A DNA stretch of 9,684 bases, taken from NCBI GenBank assembly GCA_002448555.1, contig DJYV01000181.1, forward strand, positions 1 through 9,684. Direction: 5' to 3'. Source of the DNA: Flavobacteriales bacterium UBA6969 (lineage in GTDB: Bacteria > Bacteroidota > Bacteroidia > Flavobacteriales_D > Sanyastnellaceae). The position numbers and the translations under genes are program-made. The notes beneath the pieces were generated by a model that made no database searches, was not told the DNA's origin, and was given only the letters and a program-made list of their open reading frames with translations. Below are positions 1 through 5,873 of the stretch, piece after piece (the stretch's first letter is position 1; every line of letters starts with the position of its first letter).

Positions 1-191
1 ATGGGCATGCCGCGGTACACTTGCCGGGAATCGGCGTTCAGGATTTCGCAGTGCAAGGCCTTCGCAACGGCGATGGCGAGGGCTGTTTTACCGACGGCTG
101 TGGGGCCGATGACAACCACCAAGAGCGGGCACTCCTGTTGGCCTCGGTGTTCCGAGAGAGGAGAAAGCTGTGCTGCGCGGGTCCCGTCCAT
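1..191 (-). CDS. miaA: tRNA dimethylallyltransferase MiaA, N-terminal part (cut by window edge)
   Basis: MiaA transfers a dimethylallyl group from DMAPP to the N6 of A37 in tRNAs that read UNN codons (i6A modification, cytoplasmic). Only the first 63 codons are in the window; the 3' end lies beyond base 1. The visible part has a P-loop of the MiaA form, GPTAVGKT, at about residues 30-37, which is close to the usual GPTASGKT. It is followed by the family signature NADSRQVYRGM at about 52-62, whose Asp-Ser belongs to the tRNA and DMAPP site. The start ATG at 191-189 is immediately adjacent to the TGA (194-192) of the upstream gene, so the two are almost certainly co-transcribed and translationally coupled. 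About 18 residues precede the first beta strand, a normal length for a Bacteroidota MiaA. The identification is secure from the two motifs; nothing can be said about the catalytic C-terminal region. Confidence 0.93.
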   Translation of the reverse strand, partial: MDGTRAAQLSPLSEHRGQQECPLLVVVIGPTAVGKTALAIAVAKALHCEILNADSRQVYRGMP

Positions 192-752
192 TCAGAACAG
201 GTCGACGTGGTCATCGATGTTTTCCATGCCGGGCGTCTCGTCGTCGTCCTCGTCGAGGTACGCATCGATTTCGGGATCGCCGGTTTTGGCGTCGTCGCTG
301 AAGACGTCGTCTAACAACCCCGCATCGTCGAGGCCCTCGGGTTCGCGGCTCATGGGGTCGGGCGTGGTGCCGAATTCCATCATCAGCCGGGGGTATCCCA
401 CGCCGTCTTCAGCGGCCCCCATGGCCAACGGCTCGAGGTAGAAGCACCACATCCGGAGGTAGTCGTACACGTAGAGCCCGCGCGAGGTGGGCGTCGGCAG
501 GATGTCCCGCACGGTGGCGTTTTCCATGGAGGGAAATGCGGGACCCATCGCCATGAGCGGGTACTCCGCGCCTTTATCCCAGGCCTCGTTGCTTTTGTAG
601 AAGGAGGCCATCTCATTGGCGTTGTCCCAATTGAAAGCGTCGAGCGTGGATAAGTGCAGGTGCATCAACGGGGCATCGAGTTCGATTTCGATGTCGCGAA
701 AGATGTCCTCCTCAACATCGAGGATGACCCGGATTTTGACGACTTGATCCAT
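192..752 (-). CDS. pRiA4b ORF-3-like (IS1096 passenger TnpR-like) family protein
   Basis: The 186-residue product resembles the plasmid pRiA4b ORF-3 family. Its N-terminus, about residues 4-51, follows the family pattern: a beta strand, 'IFRDIEIELDAPLMHLHLS', then 'AFNWDNANEMASFY'. A second block, LYVYDYLRMWCFYLE at about 93-107, matches the family's 'YxYDxGDxW' strand pair. The usual Gly-Asp after YDY is replaced by Leu-Arg. From about residue 137 the protein becomes a strongly acidic, probably disordered tail rich in Asp and Glu. The biochemical role of the family is not established; the 'TnpR' name comes from a mobile-element passenger and does not imply recombinase activity here. No transposase or inverted repeats flank it. 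It sits between ytxJ (3-nt gap) and miaA (0-nt gap) in a tight operon, so it behaves as a resident chromosomal gene. Family assignment is by recognisable pattern only. Confidence 0.8.
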   Translation of the reverse strand: MDQVVKIRVILDVEEDIFRDIEIELDAPLMHLHLSTLDAFNWDNANEMASFYKSNEAWDKGAEYPLMAMGPAFPSMENATVRDILPTPTSRGLYVYDYLRMWCFYLEPLAMGAAEDGVGYPRLMMEFGTTPDPMSREPEGLDDAGLLDDVFSDDAKTGDPEIDAYLDEDDDETPGMENIDDHVDLF

Positions 753-755
753 GCC

Positions 756-1085
756 TTAAAGATAGGGCAACAAGTCGACCGGGTCGATGTTTGAATGGTT
801 TGCGCAATGCACTGTTTTGCCGTCGCGGATCAACAGCAGCTGAGGCGATTGGTGTTCGGTCTCCAGGTCCGCTGCAATTGCATTGTTGACTGCGCGGTAA
901 TTGAGCAAATCGAGCAAAAGGGGTTGGACGTCTTCAGGCAAATCCCATGCCTGCTGCGTGAGCTTCAGGGCCATGCGGCTGATGCTGCACCGGGTGCTGT
1001 GTTTGAAAACGACAACTGGTCTGACATGCGATGCTTTCAGGGCGGCGTTCCAATCTTCCAATGATTCCAATGCGTTCCAATCCAT
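756..1085 (-). CDS. ytxJ: Bacillithiol-system redox-active protein YtxJ
   Basis: This 109-residue thioredoxin-fold protein matches the YtxJ family, proposed to be a monothiol bacilliredoxin acting with bacillithiol. The key motif KHSTRCSISRMAL starts at about residue 28, with a single active-site Cys33 in a T-x-C-x-x-S context rather than a CxxC pair. The cis-Pro loop is visible as EHQSPQLLLI at about 77-86, and a second Cys (94) lies outside the motif. The length is normal for the family. The ATG at 1085 is the first good start and lies 20 nt downstream of a perfect TAnnTTTG element on the minus strand (1105-1112). It is the first gene of a tight operon with the pRiA4b-like gene and miaA. 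The first 15 residues are an internal repeat (DWNALE/SLEDWNA) encoded by four ATTGGAA copies. Presence of YtxJ suggests, by family knowledge, that the organism makes bacillithiol; the bsh genes are not in the window. Confidence 0.88.
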   Translation of the reverse strand: MDWNALESLEDWNAALKASHVRPVVVFKHSTRCSISRMALKLTQQAWDLPEDVQPLLLDLLNYRAVNNAIAADLETEHQSPQLLLIRDGKTVHCANHSNIDPVDLLPYL

Positions 1086-1092
1086 CTTGCGG

Positions 1093-1100
1093 TAATTTTG
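1093..1100 (+). promoter_or_regulatory. Candidate -7 promoter element (TAnnTTTG) for the membrane-protein gene
   Basis: TAATTTTG is an exact match to the Bacteroidota -7 consensus TAnnTTTG. It lies 20 nt before the ATG at 1121. I see no clean TTG at the expected -33 position (only TTC-containing sequence around 1075), so strength is uncertain. It forms the left arm of a perfect inverted repeat with the opposite-strand element at 1105-1112. Confidence 0.5.
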
Positions 1101-1104
1101 ACCG

Positions 1105-1112
1105 CAAAATTA
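1105..1112 (-). promoter_or_regulatory. Candidate -7 promoter element (TAnnTTTG) for the ytxJ operon
   Basis: On the minus strand this reads TAATTTTG, again an exact TAnnTTTG match, 19 nt upstream of the ytxJ start codon. The corresponding -33 region would lie inside the divergent gene (about 1132-1140) and is A/T-rich but lacks an exact TTG. The two -7 elements face each other with only 4 nt between them, so the two polymerase complexes should exclude each other. Confidence 0.5.
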
Positions 1113-1120
1113 TCTTGTTC

Positions 1121-1654
1121 ATGGACACGCGATTCATAAAAATTCCTCTTGCCGCTGCGAGCTTGGCCTATGCGATTCATTTGTTTACCGTCGGACAAGT
1201 CGGTGCTGGTGTGGGCATGGTGCTGGTGGCTGCCCTTCTTGTGTTAATCACGTTGCAGAGCATGCGTTTGTTGATGGCCTTTATCAGCTTGCGTCAACAG
1301 AAAATGGAGGATGCGCGCAAATGGTTGGGCCGCGTCAACCCTAAGCACCTGTGGCCCCGTCGCCGCGGCTACTGGTACTTTCTGTCGGGGAGCTTGATGA
1401 TGGAGCACAATATGAATGAGGCGGAACGGCTGTTGAAAGAGGCGCTGGAAATTGGGTTGAAACAGGACCACGATAAGGCCGCTGTGAAATTGAATTTGGC
1501 CGTCGTGGCCTCTGCCAAGCGCAAGACCAAATTGGCCAAGGCCCTGCTCAATGAGTGCAAGCGCCTCGATGCCAAGGGCGTGTTGAAGAAAGACATCAAG
1601 CAGGTGGAAGCGGCGATTCGCAGCCCGCAGCAAATGCGCATGCGCGGCCGCTGA
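1121..1654 (+). CDS. Membrane protein with C-terminal TPR-like helices, function unknown
   Basis: The 177-residue product starts at ATG 1121. An in-frame upstream start at 1031 is rejected because it would overlap ytxJ and swallow the promoter gap. Residues 7-23 and 28-55 form two hydrophobic stretches that look like a pair of transmembrane helices joined by a short Gly-rich turn. From about residue 57 the chain is soluble and helical. It has paired helices of TPR type: 'YWYFLSGSLMMEHNMNEAERLL' spans about 84-105 and is followed by 'AAVKLNLAVVASAKRKTKLAKALL' at about 119-142. The C-terminus is basic. I do not recognise a named family. The layout (two membrane helices, then a TPR-like cytosolic region) suggests a scaffold or assembly role, but that is inference. 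It is transcribed divergently from ytxJ, and its stop codon touches the stop of the convergent gene at 1655. Confidence 0.8.
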   Translation: MDTRFIKIPLAAASLAYAIHLFTVGQVGAGVGMVLVAALLVLITLQSMRLLMAFISLRQQKMEDARKWLGRVNPKHLWPRRRGYWYFLSGSLMMEHNMNEAERLLKEALEIGLKQDHDKAAVKLNLAVVASAKRKTKLAKALLNECKRLDAKGVLKKDIKQVEAAIRSPQQMRMRGR

Positions 1655-2014
1655 TCAAGCGTTTTGTTCGTCCGGTCGCGCGGCGGCAAACGCCGCTGGA
1701 TTGGCCGCTGCTTGCTGGATGCGCTGCATCAGTTTTAGGCTGTCCTCTTGGGCTTCCTGGCACAGCTGTTTGAGTGCTGCTGAATCCTGAGGGGCCTTCC
1801 ACGGGTTGGATTTGAAGGTCGCAATGTGTTGGCGCAACAAGGAATTGCTCTTGCGCACGATGCGCTGGGCTTCGGCCTCACATTCCGGGTGGTGCATCAT
1901 CAACTGCAAAGCCTGCTCGTTGACTTCCGAGAAGAAGGCATGAATCGCGCGTTGTATGTGATGAAGCGGCAGCAAGGAGACGGACTTGGTTGTGAGTGTG
2001 CACGTGAGATGCAC
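1655..2014 (-). CDS. Small helical protein of unknown function, downstream of E1
   Basis: The reading frame gives about 119 residues from a GTG at 2014. No ATG exists near the 5' end, so the start is uncertain; the TTG in 'SVSLLPLHH' (about residue 14) is an alternative. The body is predicted to be entirely helical and charged, with patterns such as 'AIHAFFSEVNEQALQLMMHH' (about 24-43) and 'ALKQLCQEAQEDSLKLMQRI' (about 80-99), ending in an Ala-rich tail. There is no signal peptide, membrane segment or motif I recognise. It lies 51 bp downstream of the E1 stop on the same strand, so it is probably co-transcribed with E1. The frame is the same as that of E1, separated by the TAA at 2066-2068 and 17 further codons. 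Its stop TGA and that of the convergent gene share a TGATCA sequence. It is likely a real gene because of its coherent amphipathic pattern, but its function is unknown. Confidence 0.6.
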   Translation of the reverse strand: MHLTCTLTTKSVSLLPLHHIQRAIHAFFSEVNEQALQLMMHHPECEAEAQRIVRKSNSLLRQHIATFKSNPWKAPQDSAALKQLCQEAQEDSLKLMQRIQQAAANPAAFAAARPDEQNA

Positions 2015-2065
2015 CTTCCAATGTAGTCCGGGCCTTGCAAATTTCCAAATCCCAACCGGAATGCC

Positions 2066-4093
2066 TTAGGCCCCGAGAAGCTCCGAAAGGGCTTCGTTCA
2101 AGCGGCTTGAAGCAAGGAATTGTTCCTCGAGAGCGCCGGCAAAAGGGAACGCTGTATCGAGCCCACCCACGCGCTTGACGGGGGCGTCAAGGTCTTGCCA
2201 GCAGGCCTCTTGAATCCGGGTGCTGAGTTCGGCGCCAATGCCTCCGGTTAAGGTGTCTTCGTGGAGAACAAGGGCGCGATTGGTCTTGCGCACGCTTTCG
2301 AATACCGCGCCTTCGTCCCAAGGGAGCAAGGTGCGGAGGTCGATGATCTCGATGGAGGCTTCGGAGGCTGCAGCTGCGGCCTCGGCCCATTGCACGCCCA
2401 GCCCGTAAGTGATGATGGTGGCGTCCGTACCCGACTGCACCGTGCGCGCTTGCCCCAATTCGATGGCATAGGGCTCCGCTGGAACAGGCCCGCTAAGCGA
2501 GCGGTAGAGGTATTTGTGTTCAAAAAACAGGACCGGATTCGGATCCTCGAAGGCACGCAGCAAAAGCCCTTTGGCATCTGCCGGTGTGGAAGGGTAGACC
2601 ACCTTGAGTCCTGGAACGTGGAAGAACCACGCTTCAGTGGACTGGCTGTGGAATGGTCCGGCCCCGACGTTTCCGCCTGTGGGCATACGGACGACTACGT
2701 CGGCTTGCTGGCCCCAGCGCCAGTGGATTTTGGCGAGGTTGTTGACGATTTGGTTGAAGCCGACCGTGACGAAGTCGCTGAATTGCATCTCCATCATGGC
2801 TTTCTTGCCGGCAATGCTCAGCCCCAAAGCCGCGCCGACAATGGCCGATTCGCACAGTGGCGTGTTGCGCACGCGTTCCTTGCCAAATCGCTCCACAAAT
2901 CCGTCCGTTACTTTGAACACGCCGCCGTACTCTGCGATGTCTTGCCCCATAAGCACAAGCTCTGGAAAGGCCTCCATGGCTTGCCCCATGCCCTCACTGA
3001 TGGCGTCGATCAACCGCAAATCTCGAACGCCTTCCGCCGGCAGTTCGGGTTCGGTGGACCACTGGGTCTCGGGCACTGGCGCAAACCGGTCCTGCAATTC
3101 CGTTTCGAGGTCCGCTGAAATCTCGGGTTCTTCCGCGGCGGCTTTCAACCCCGATTTCATCAGCTCGGCATGGTGCGTGCGGACCTCCTCGAGGAACGCT
3201 TCGTTGAACACACCGTTGTCCAAGCCCCAAGCCGTGAACCGTTCCACGGGATCGATTTGTCCCCAGTGGTCGATCAGCCCTTCCGGGTAATACTTGGTGC
3301 CGGAGGCCTCCTCGTGCCCGCGCATGCGGAACGTTTTGAATTCGAGGAGGATGGGGCGGGGGTGCTGCCGAATGCTTTCGGCGGCGTCTTTCACTGCGTG
3401 GTAGACCGCAAGAACGTCGTTGCCATCCACTTGAATGGCGTCTTCGGCGGGAATGCCGTATCCGATCGCTTTGTCGGTGAAATGCTCGAATCGGAATTGC
3501 TCGTTCGACGGCGTGCTCAGGCCCCAAGCGTTGTTTTCGATGCCGATGATGACGGGCAATTGCCACACGGCTGCTACGTTGACGGCTTCATGAAAATCGC
3601 CTTCCGAAGCGCCGCCGTCTCCGGTGAACACGAGCGTGGCCTTTTCCGCTTGGTTCAATTTGTGCGCCAACGCAATGCCGTCGGCGATGCCCAATTGGGG
3701 TCCGAGGTGCGAAATCATCCCCACAATGTGGTGTTCGGGTGAACCAAAGTGGAAGGAGCGGTCGCGTCCCTTGGTGAAGCCGTTGGCCTTTCCTTGAAAT
3801 TGCGAGAAAAGGCGATCGAGCGGGATGCCGCGCGTTGTGAAAATGCCCAGGTTTCGGTGCATGGGCAGGATGAATTCATCGGAATCCAATGCCGCCGCTG
3901 CCCCTACCGAGATGGCTTCTTGCCCCATGCCGCTGAACCACTTCGAAATTTTGCCCTGCCGCAGTTGGCTCATCATTTTCTCCTCAATCATGCGCGGGAG
4001 CATGAGCTGCGTGTAGAGCACTTTGATGGCGTCATCCGAGCAATCTCGGCGGTCAAAGGCCATGGGGTTAAAGGGGAACGAGGCGTCGGACAT
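2066..4093 (-). CDS. Fused 2-oxo acid dehydrogenase E1 (alpha + beta in one chain; branched-chain/pyruvate type)
   Basis: This 675-residue protein carries both E1 subunits of a thiamine-diphosphate-dependent 2-oxo acid dehydrogenase in one chain. It decarboxylates a 2-oxo acid and passes the acyl group to the lipoyl arm of E2. The alpha half covers about residues 18-335. Its ThDP motif starts at GDGGASEG (158) and ends at the NN pair (187-188); RMRGHEEASG at about 257-266 supplies the active-site His260. The beta half covers about 356-675, with QDIAEYGGVF (384), NTPLCESAIVG with Glu415, and GPFHSQSTEAWFFH with His482. That HSQS-x-EA-x-F form is closest to branched-chain E1 beta, but pyruvate or mixed use cannot be excluded. 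A TTG seven codons upstream is possible; the ATG at 4093 is preferred. The fusion is common in Bacteroidota. No E2 or E3 is adjacent. A weak promoter-like TTG-N16-TAGATTGG lies at 4122-4148 on the minus strand. Confidence 0.93.
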   Translation of the reverse strand: MSDASFPFNPMAFDRRDCSDDAIKVLYTQLMLPRMIEEKMMSQLRQGKISKWFSGMGQEAISVGAAAALDSDEFILPMHRNLGIFTTRGIPLDRLFSQFQGKANGFTKGRDRSFHFGSPEHHIVGMISHLGPQLGIADGIALAHKLNQAEKATLVFTGDGGASEGDFHEAVNVAAVWQLPVIIGIENNAWGLSTPSNEQFRFEHFTDKAIGYGIPAEDAIQVDGNDVLAVYHAVKDAAESIRQHPRPILLEFKTFRMRGHEEASGTKYYPEGLIDHWGQIDPVERFTAWGLDNGVFNEAFLEEVRTHHAELMKSGLKAAAEEPEISADLETELQDRFAPVPETQWSTEPELPAEGVRDLRLIDAISEGMGQAMEAFPELVLMGQDIAEYGGVFKVTDGFVERFGKERVRNTPLCESAIVGAALGLSIAGKKAMMEMQFSDFVTVGFNQIVNNLAKIHWRWGQQADVVVRMPTGGNVGAGPFHSQSTEAWFFHVPGLKVVYPSTPADAKGLLLRAFEDPNPVLFFEHKYLYRSLSGPVPAEPYAIELGQARTVQSGTDATIITYGLGVQWAEAAAAASEASIEIIDLRTLLPWDEGAVFESVRKTNRALVLHEDTLTGGIGAELSTRIQEACWQDLDAPVKRVGGLDTAFPFAGALEEQFLASSRLNEALSELLGA

Positions 4094-4169
4094 GGAATGC
4101 AAAATCCAGCCCAATTTAAGCCCAATCTACCCAAGCTGCTGCCACCAACCCGGGGTTTATCTTCGCGCC

Positions 4170-5801
4170 ATGGCTTCGACCGACACCAACGACCAGCGTA
4201 CACCGAATCAGACCGGTGAGCCTGCGCGGTTTGTGGACGTTCGGTTCCCAGCCCAGTGGAGTTCCGACGCTGCGCGCATCCAGCGGGTGCTGGCCAAATC
4301 CGTGGGCTGCAGGGAGTCAGAACTCGGTGAATACCGCGTGGTGCGCAAAAACCTCGACGCGCGCAAACGACCCGTTCAAGCGGTCTGGCGATTTGAGGTG
4401 GCTCCAGCGGGTGGTCGCTTGTCGGAGGTGCGTACCCTCGGCCCGCAACTGGAGGTCCTCCCAGCCGACGCGGAATCGGTCTACGTCGTAGGTGCCGGAC
4501 CTGCAGGATTGTTTGCGGCACTCACGCTCATCCGCCAAGGCCGGCGTCCCATCGTTTTGGAACGCGGCCAGCCCGTGCGCCAACGCCGACGGGACCTTGT
4601 GAAAATCACCCGCGACCACACCGTAGACCCCGATTCGAATTACTGTTTTGGAGAAGGCGGAGCAGGCACTTACAGCGATGGCAAACTGTATACGCGAAGC
4701 CACAAGCGCGGCGACATCCGAGGTGCTTTGGAGTGGCTGGTCCACTTCGGTGCGGACCCAGCGATTTTGGTGGACGCCCATCCGCACATTGGGACGAACA
4801 AACTGCCTCAAATCATCCAGCGCATGCGTGAGGCTATTTGCGCGGCTGGTGGCCAGGTGCATTTCGGCGCGCGGTTGGTTGACGTGGAGGCCGTCGACGG
4901 TGCGTTGGATGCAGTAGCCTGGGAAGACGTGGCCACGGGAGAACGCCACCGGCGCCCCGCGAAACACCTGATTCTCGCCACGGGGCACAGCGCACGCGAT
5001 GTTTTTGAGTTGTTCGATGCGAAGGGGTGGGCGTTGGAAGCGAAGCCGTTTGCGATGGGCGTGCGCATTGAACATCCGCAGTCCTTGGTGGATGCCATTC
5101 AATACCACGGTGAGGAACGCGGAGATGTTCTGCCGCCCGCATCGTACCGGTTGGTTTGCCAAGCCAACGGGAGAGGGGTCCATTCGTTTTGCATGTGCCC
5201 CGGAGGCATCGTCGCGCCGTGCGCCACAGAACCGGAGCAAGTGGTGACCAATGGGTGGTCGCCCTCAAAGCGCAACAACCTGTACGCTAACTCGGGGATG
5301 GTTGTACAATTGACTGCGGTCGATTGGGAGGGCTTGGGCTTCCAAGGGCAGCTCGGCGGATTGGCCTTTCAGCGGGACGTGGAGCGAACGTGTTGGGAAG
5401 CCGCGGGTCGAACGCAACGGGCACCGGCACAGCGGTTGGTGGATTTTTTGGCCGGCGATCGCGGCCGCACGTCGAAAACGTTGCCGGATTGCTCCTACAC
5501 ACCTGGTGTGGTTTCGGTGAACCTCCGTGAGCTTCTGCCGGACGTGATTTCGGACACCTTGGCGGCCGGCTTGCGCACCTTTGGCAAGCGCATGCCCCGT
5601 TACTTCGATCCCGATGCCATTTTGATCGCTCCCGAGTCCCGCACCTCGAGTCCGGTCCGCATTCCGCGCGACCGAGCGCACTTGATGCACCCGGATGTAG
5701 CGGGGTTGTTTCCGTGTGGAGAGGGCGGAGGTTATGCCGGCGGCATTTTGTCCGCAGCATTGGATGGGATGCGGGTAGCTGAGGCGGTGGTCCGGGCATA
5801 A
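4170..5801 (+). CDS. FAD-dependent dehydrogenase of the COG2509 type
   Basis: The 543-residue product is an uncharacterised FAD-dependent dehydrogenase. Residues 1-100 form a separate N-terminal domain (VDVRFPAQW ... KRPVQAVWRFEV) typical of these proteins. The Rossmann FAD-binding motif is VVGAGPAGLFAALTL at 106-120, ending with Glu131 in LERG. The family block FGEGGAGTYSDGKLYTR lies at 160-176. The Cys-containing segment HSFCMCPGG lies at 338-346, and the C-terminal FAD motif LFPCGEGGGYAGG at 513-525. The substrate is not known for this family; no membrane segment is visible, so it is probably cytosolic. The ATG at 4170 is chosen because in-frame starts further upstream (4023 onward) would run through the divergent E1 gene. 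It diverges from E1 across 76 bp and converges on the outer-membrane protein gene, sharing a hairpin terminator. Long antisense frames inside it are shadows of the G+C-rich coding sequence. Confidence 0.88.
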   Translation: MASTDTNDQRTPNQTGEPARFVDVRFPAQWSSDAARIQRVLAKSVGCRESELGEYRVVRKNLDARKRPVQAVWRFEVAPAGGRLSEVRTLGPQLEVLPADAESVYVVGAGPAGLFAALTLIRQGRRPIVLERGQPVRQRRRDLVKITRDHTVDPDSNYCFGEGGAGTYSDGKLYTRSHKRGDIRGALEWLVHFGADPAILVDAHPHIGTNKLPQIIQRMREAICAAGGQVHFGARLVDVEAVDGALDAVAWEDVATGERHRRPAKHLILATGHSARDVFELFDAKGWALEAKPFAMGVRIEHPQSLVDAIQYHGEERGDVLPPASYRLVCQANGRGVHSFCMCPGGIVAPCATEPEQVVTNGWSPSKRNNLYANSGMVVQLTAVDWEGLGFQGQLGGLAFQRDVERTCWEAAGRTQRAPAQRLVDFLAGDRGRTSKTLPDCSYTPGVVSVNLRELLPDVISDTLAAGLRTFGKRMPRYFDPDAILIAPESRTSSPVRIPRDRAHLMHPDVAGLFPCGEGGGYAGGILSAALDGMRVAEAVVRA

Positions 5802-5827
5802 AAAAAGCCACCCGTGAAGGTGGCTTT
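5801..5827. terminator. Hairpin terminator shared by convergent genes
   Basis: A perfect 9-bp stem, AAAGCCACC (5804-5812) and GGTGGCTTT (5819-5827), encloses a 6-nt loop. The A-run at 5801-5806 becomes TTTTTT on the minus strand, giving a good U-tract for the outer-membrane protein gene ending at 5874. On the plus strand the U-tract is shorter (TTT then CAT). The hairpin starts directly at the stop codon of the COG2509 gene, so it probably works in both directions. Confidence 0.8.
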
Positions 5828-5830
5828 CAT

Positions 5831-5853
5831 GGCAGGCTCCTGGTGGGCTTGCC
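5831..5853. terminator. Second, weaker hairpin in the convergent gap
   Basis: GGCAGGCTC (5831-5839) can pair with GGGCTTGCC (5845-5853) over a 5-nt loop if G-U wobbles are allowed at two positions. It has no U-tract. It may back up the stronger hairpin just before it or slow RNA decay; it may also be chance. Confidence 0.3.
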
Positions 5854-5873
5854 GTCGTCAAATAATTCCAATG

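Noticed and set aside
192..752. Mobile element suggested by the 'IS1096 passenger TnpR' name
   Set aside because: No transposase, terminal inverted repeats or target duplications are present, and the gene is locked in a tight operon.
1683..1696. Hairpin GCGGC-AAAC-GCCGC as a terminator for the plus-strand membrane-protein gene
   Set aside because: The stem is only 5 bp, has no following U-tract, and sits within the coding sequence of the convergent small gene.
2015..2068. Readthrough or recoding of the E1 stop into the small downstream gene
   Set aside because: The frames agree, but there is no slippery site, stem-loop or SECIS-like structure that I can see, and E1 already ends at the usual length for the family.
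2261..3118. Plus-strand open frame of about 285 codons within the E1 gene
   Set aside because: It has no domain pattern; the E1 beta motifs are encoded on the opposite strand over the same bases.
4317..5240. Antisense open frame of about 307 codons inside the COG2509 gene
   Set aside because: The translation is rich in Arg, His and Ser with no recognisable motif, and the sense frame carries all family motifs. Long antisense frames are expected in G+C-rich coding DNA.
5265..5861. Antisense open frame of about 198 codons over the end of the COG2509 gene and its terminator
   Set aside because: It would cross the hairpin terminator and has low-complexity Arg/Pro-like composition; it is a shadow of the real gene.
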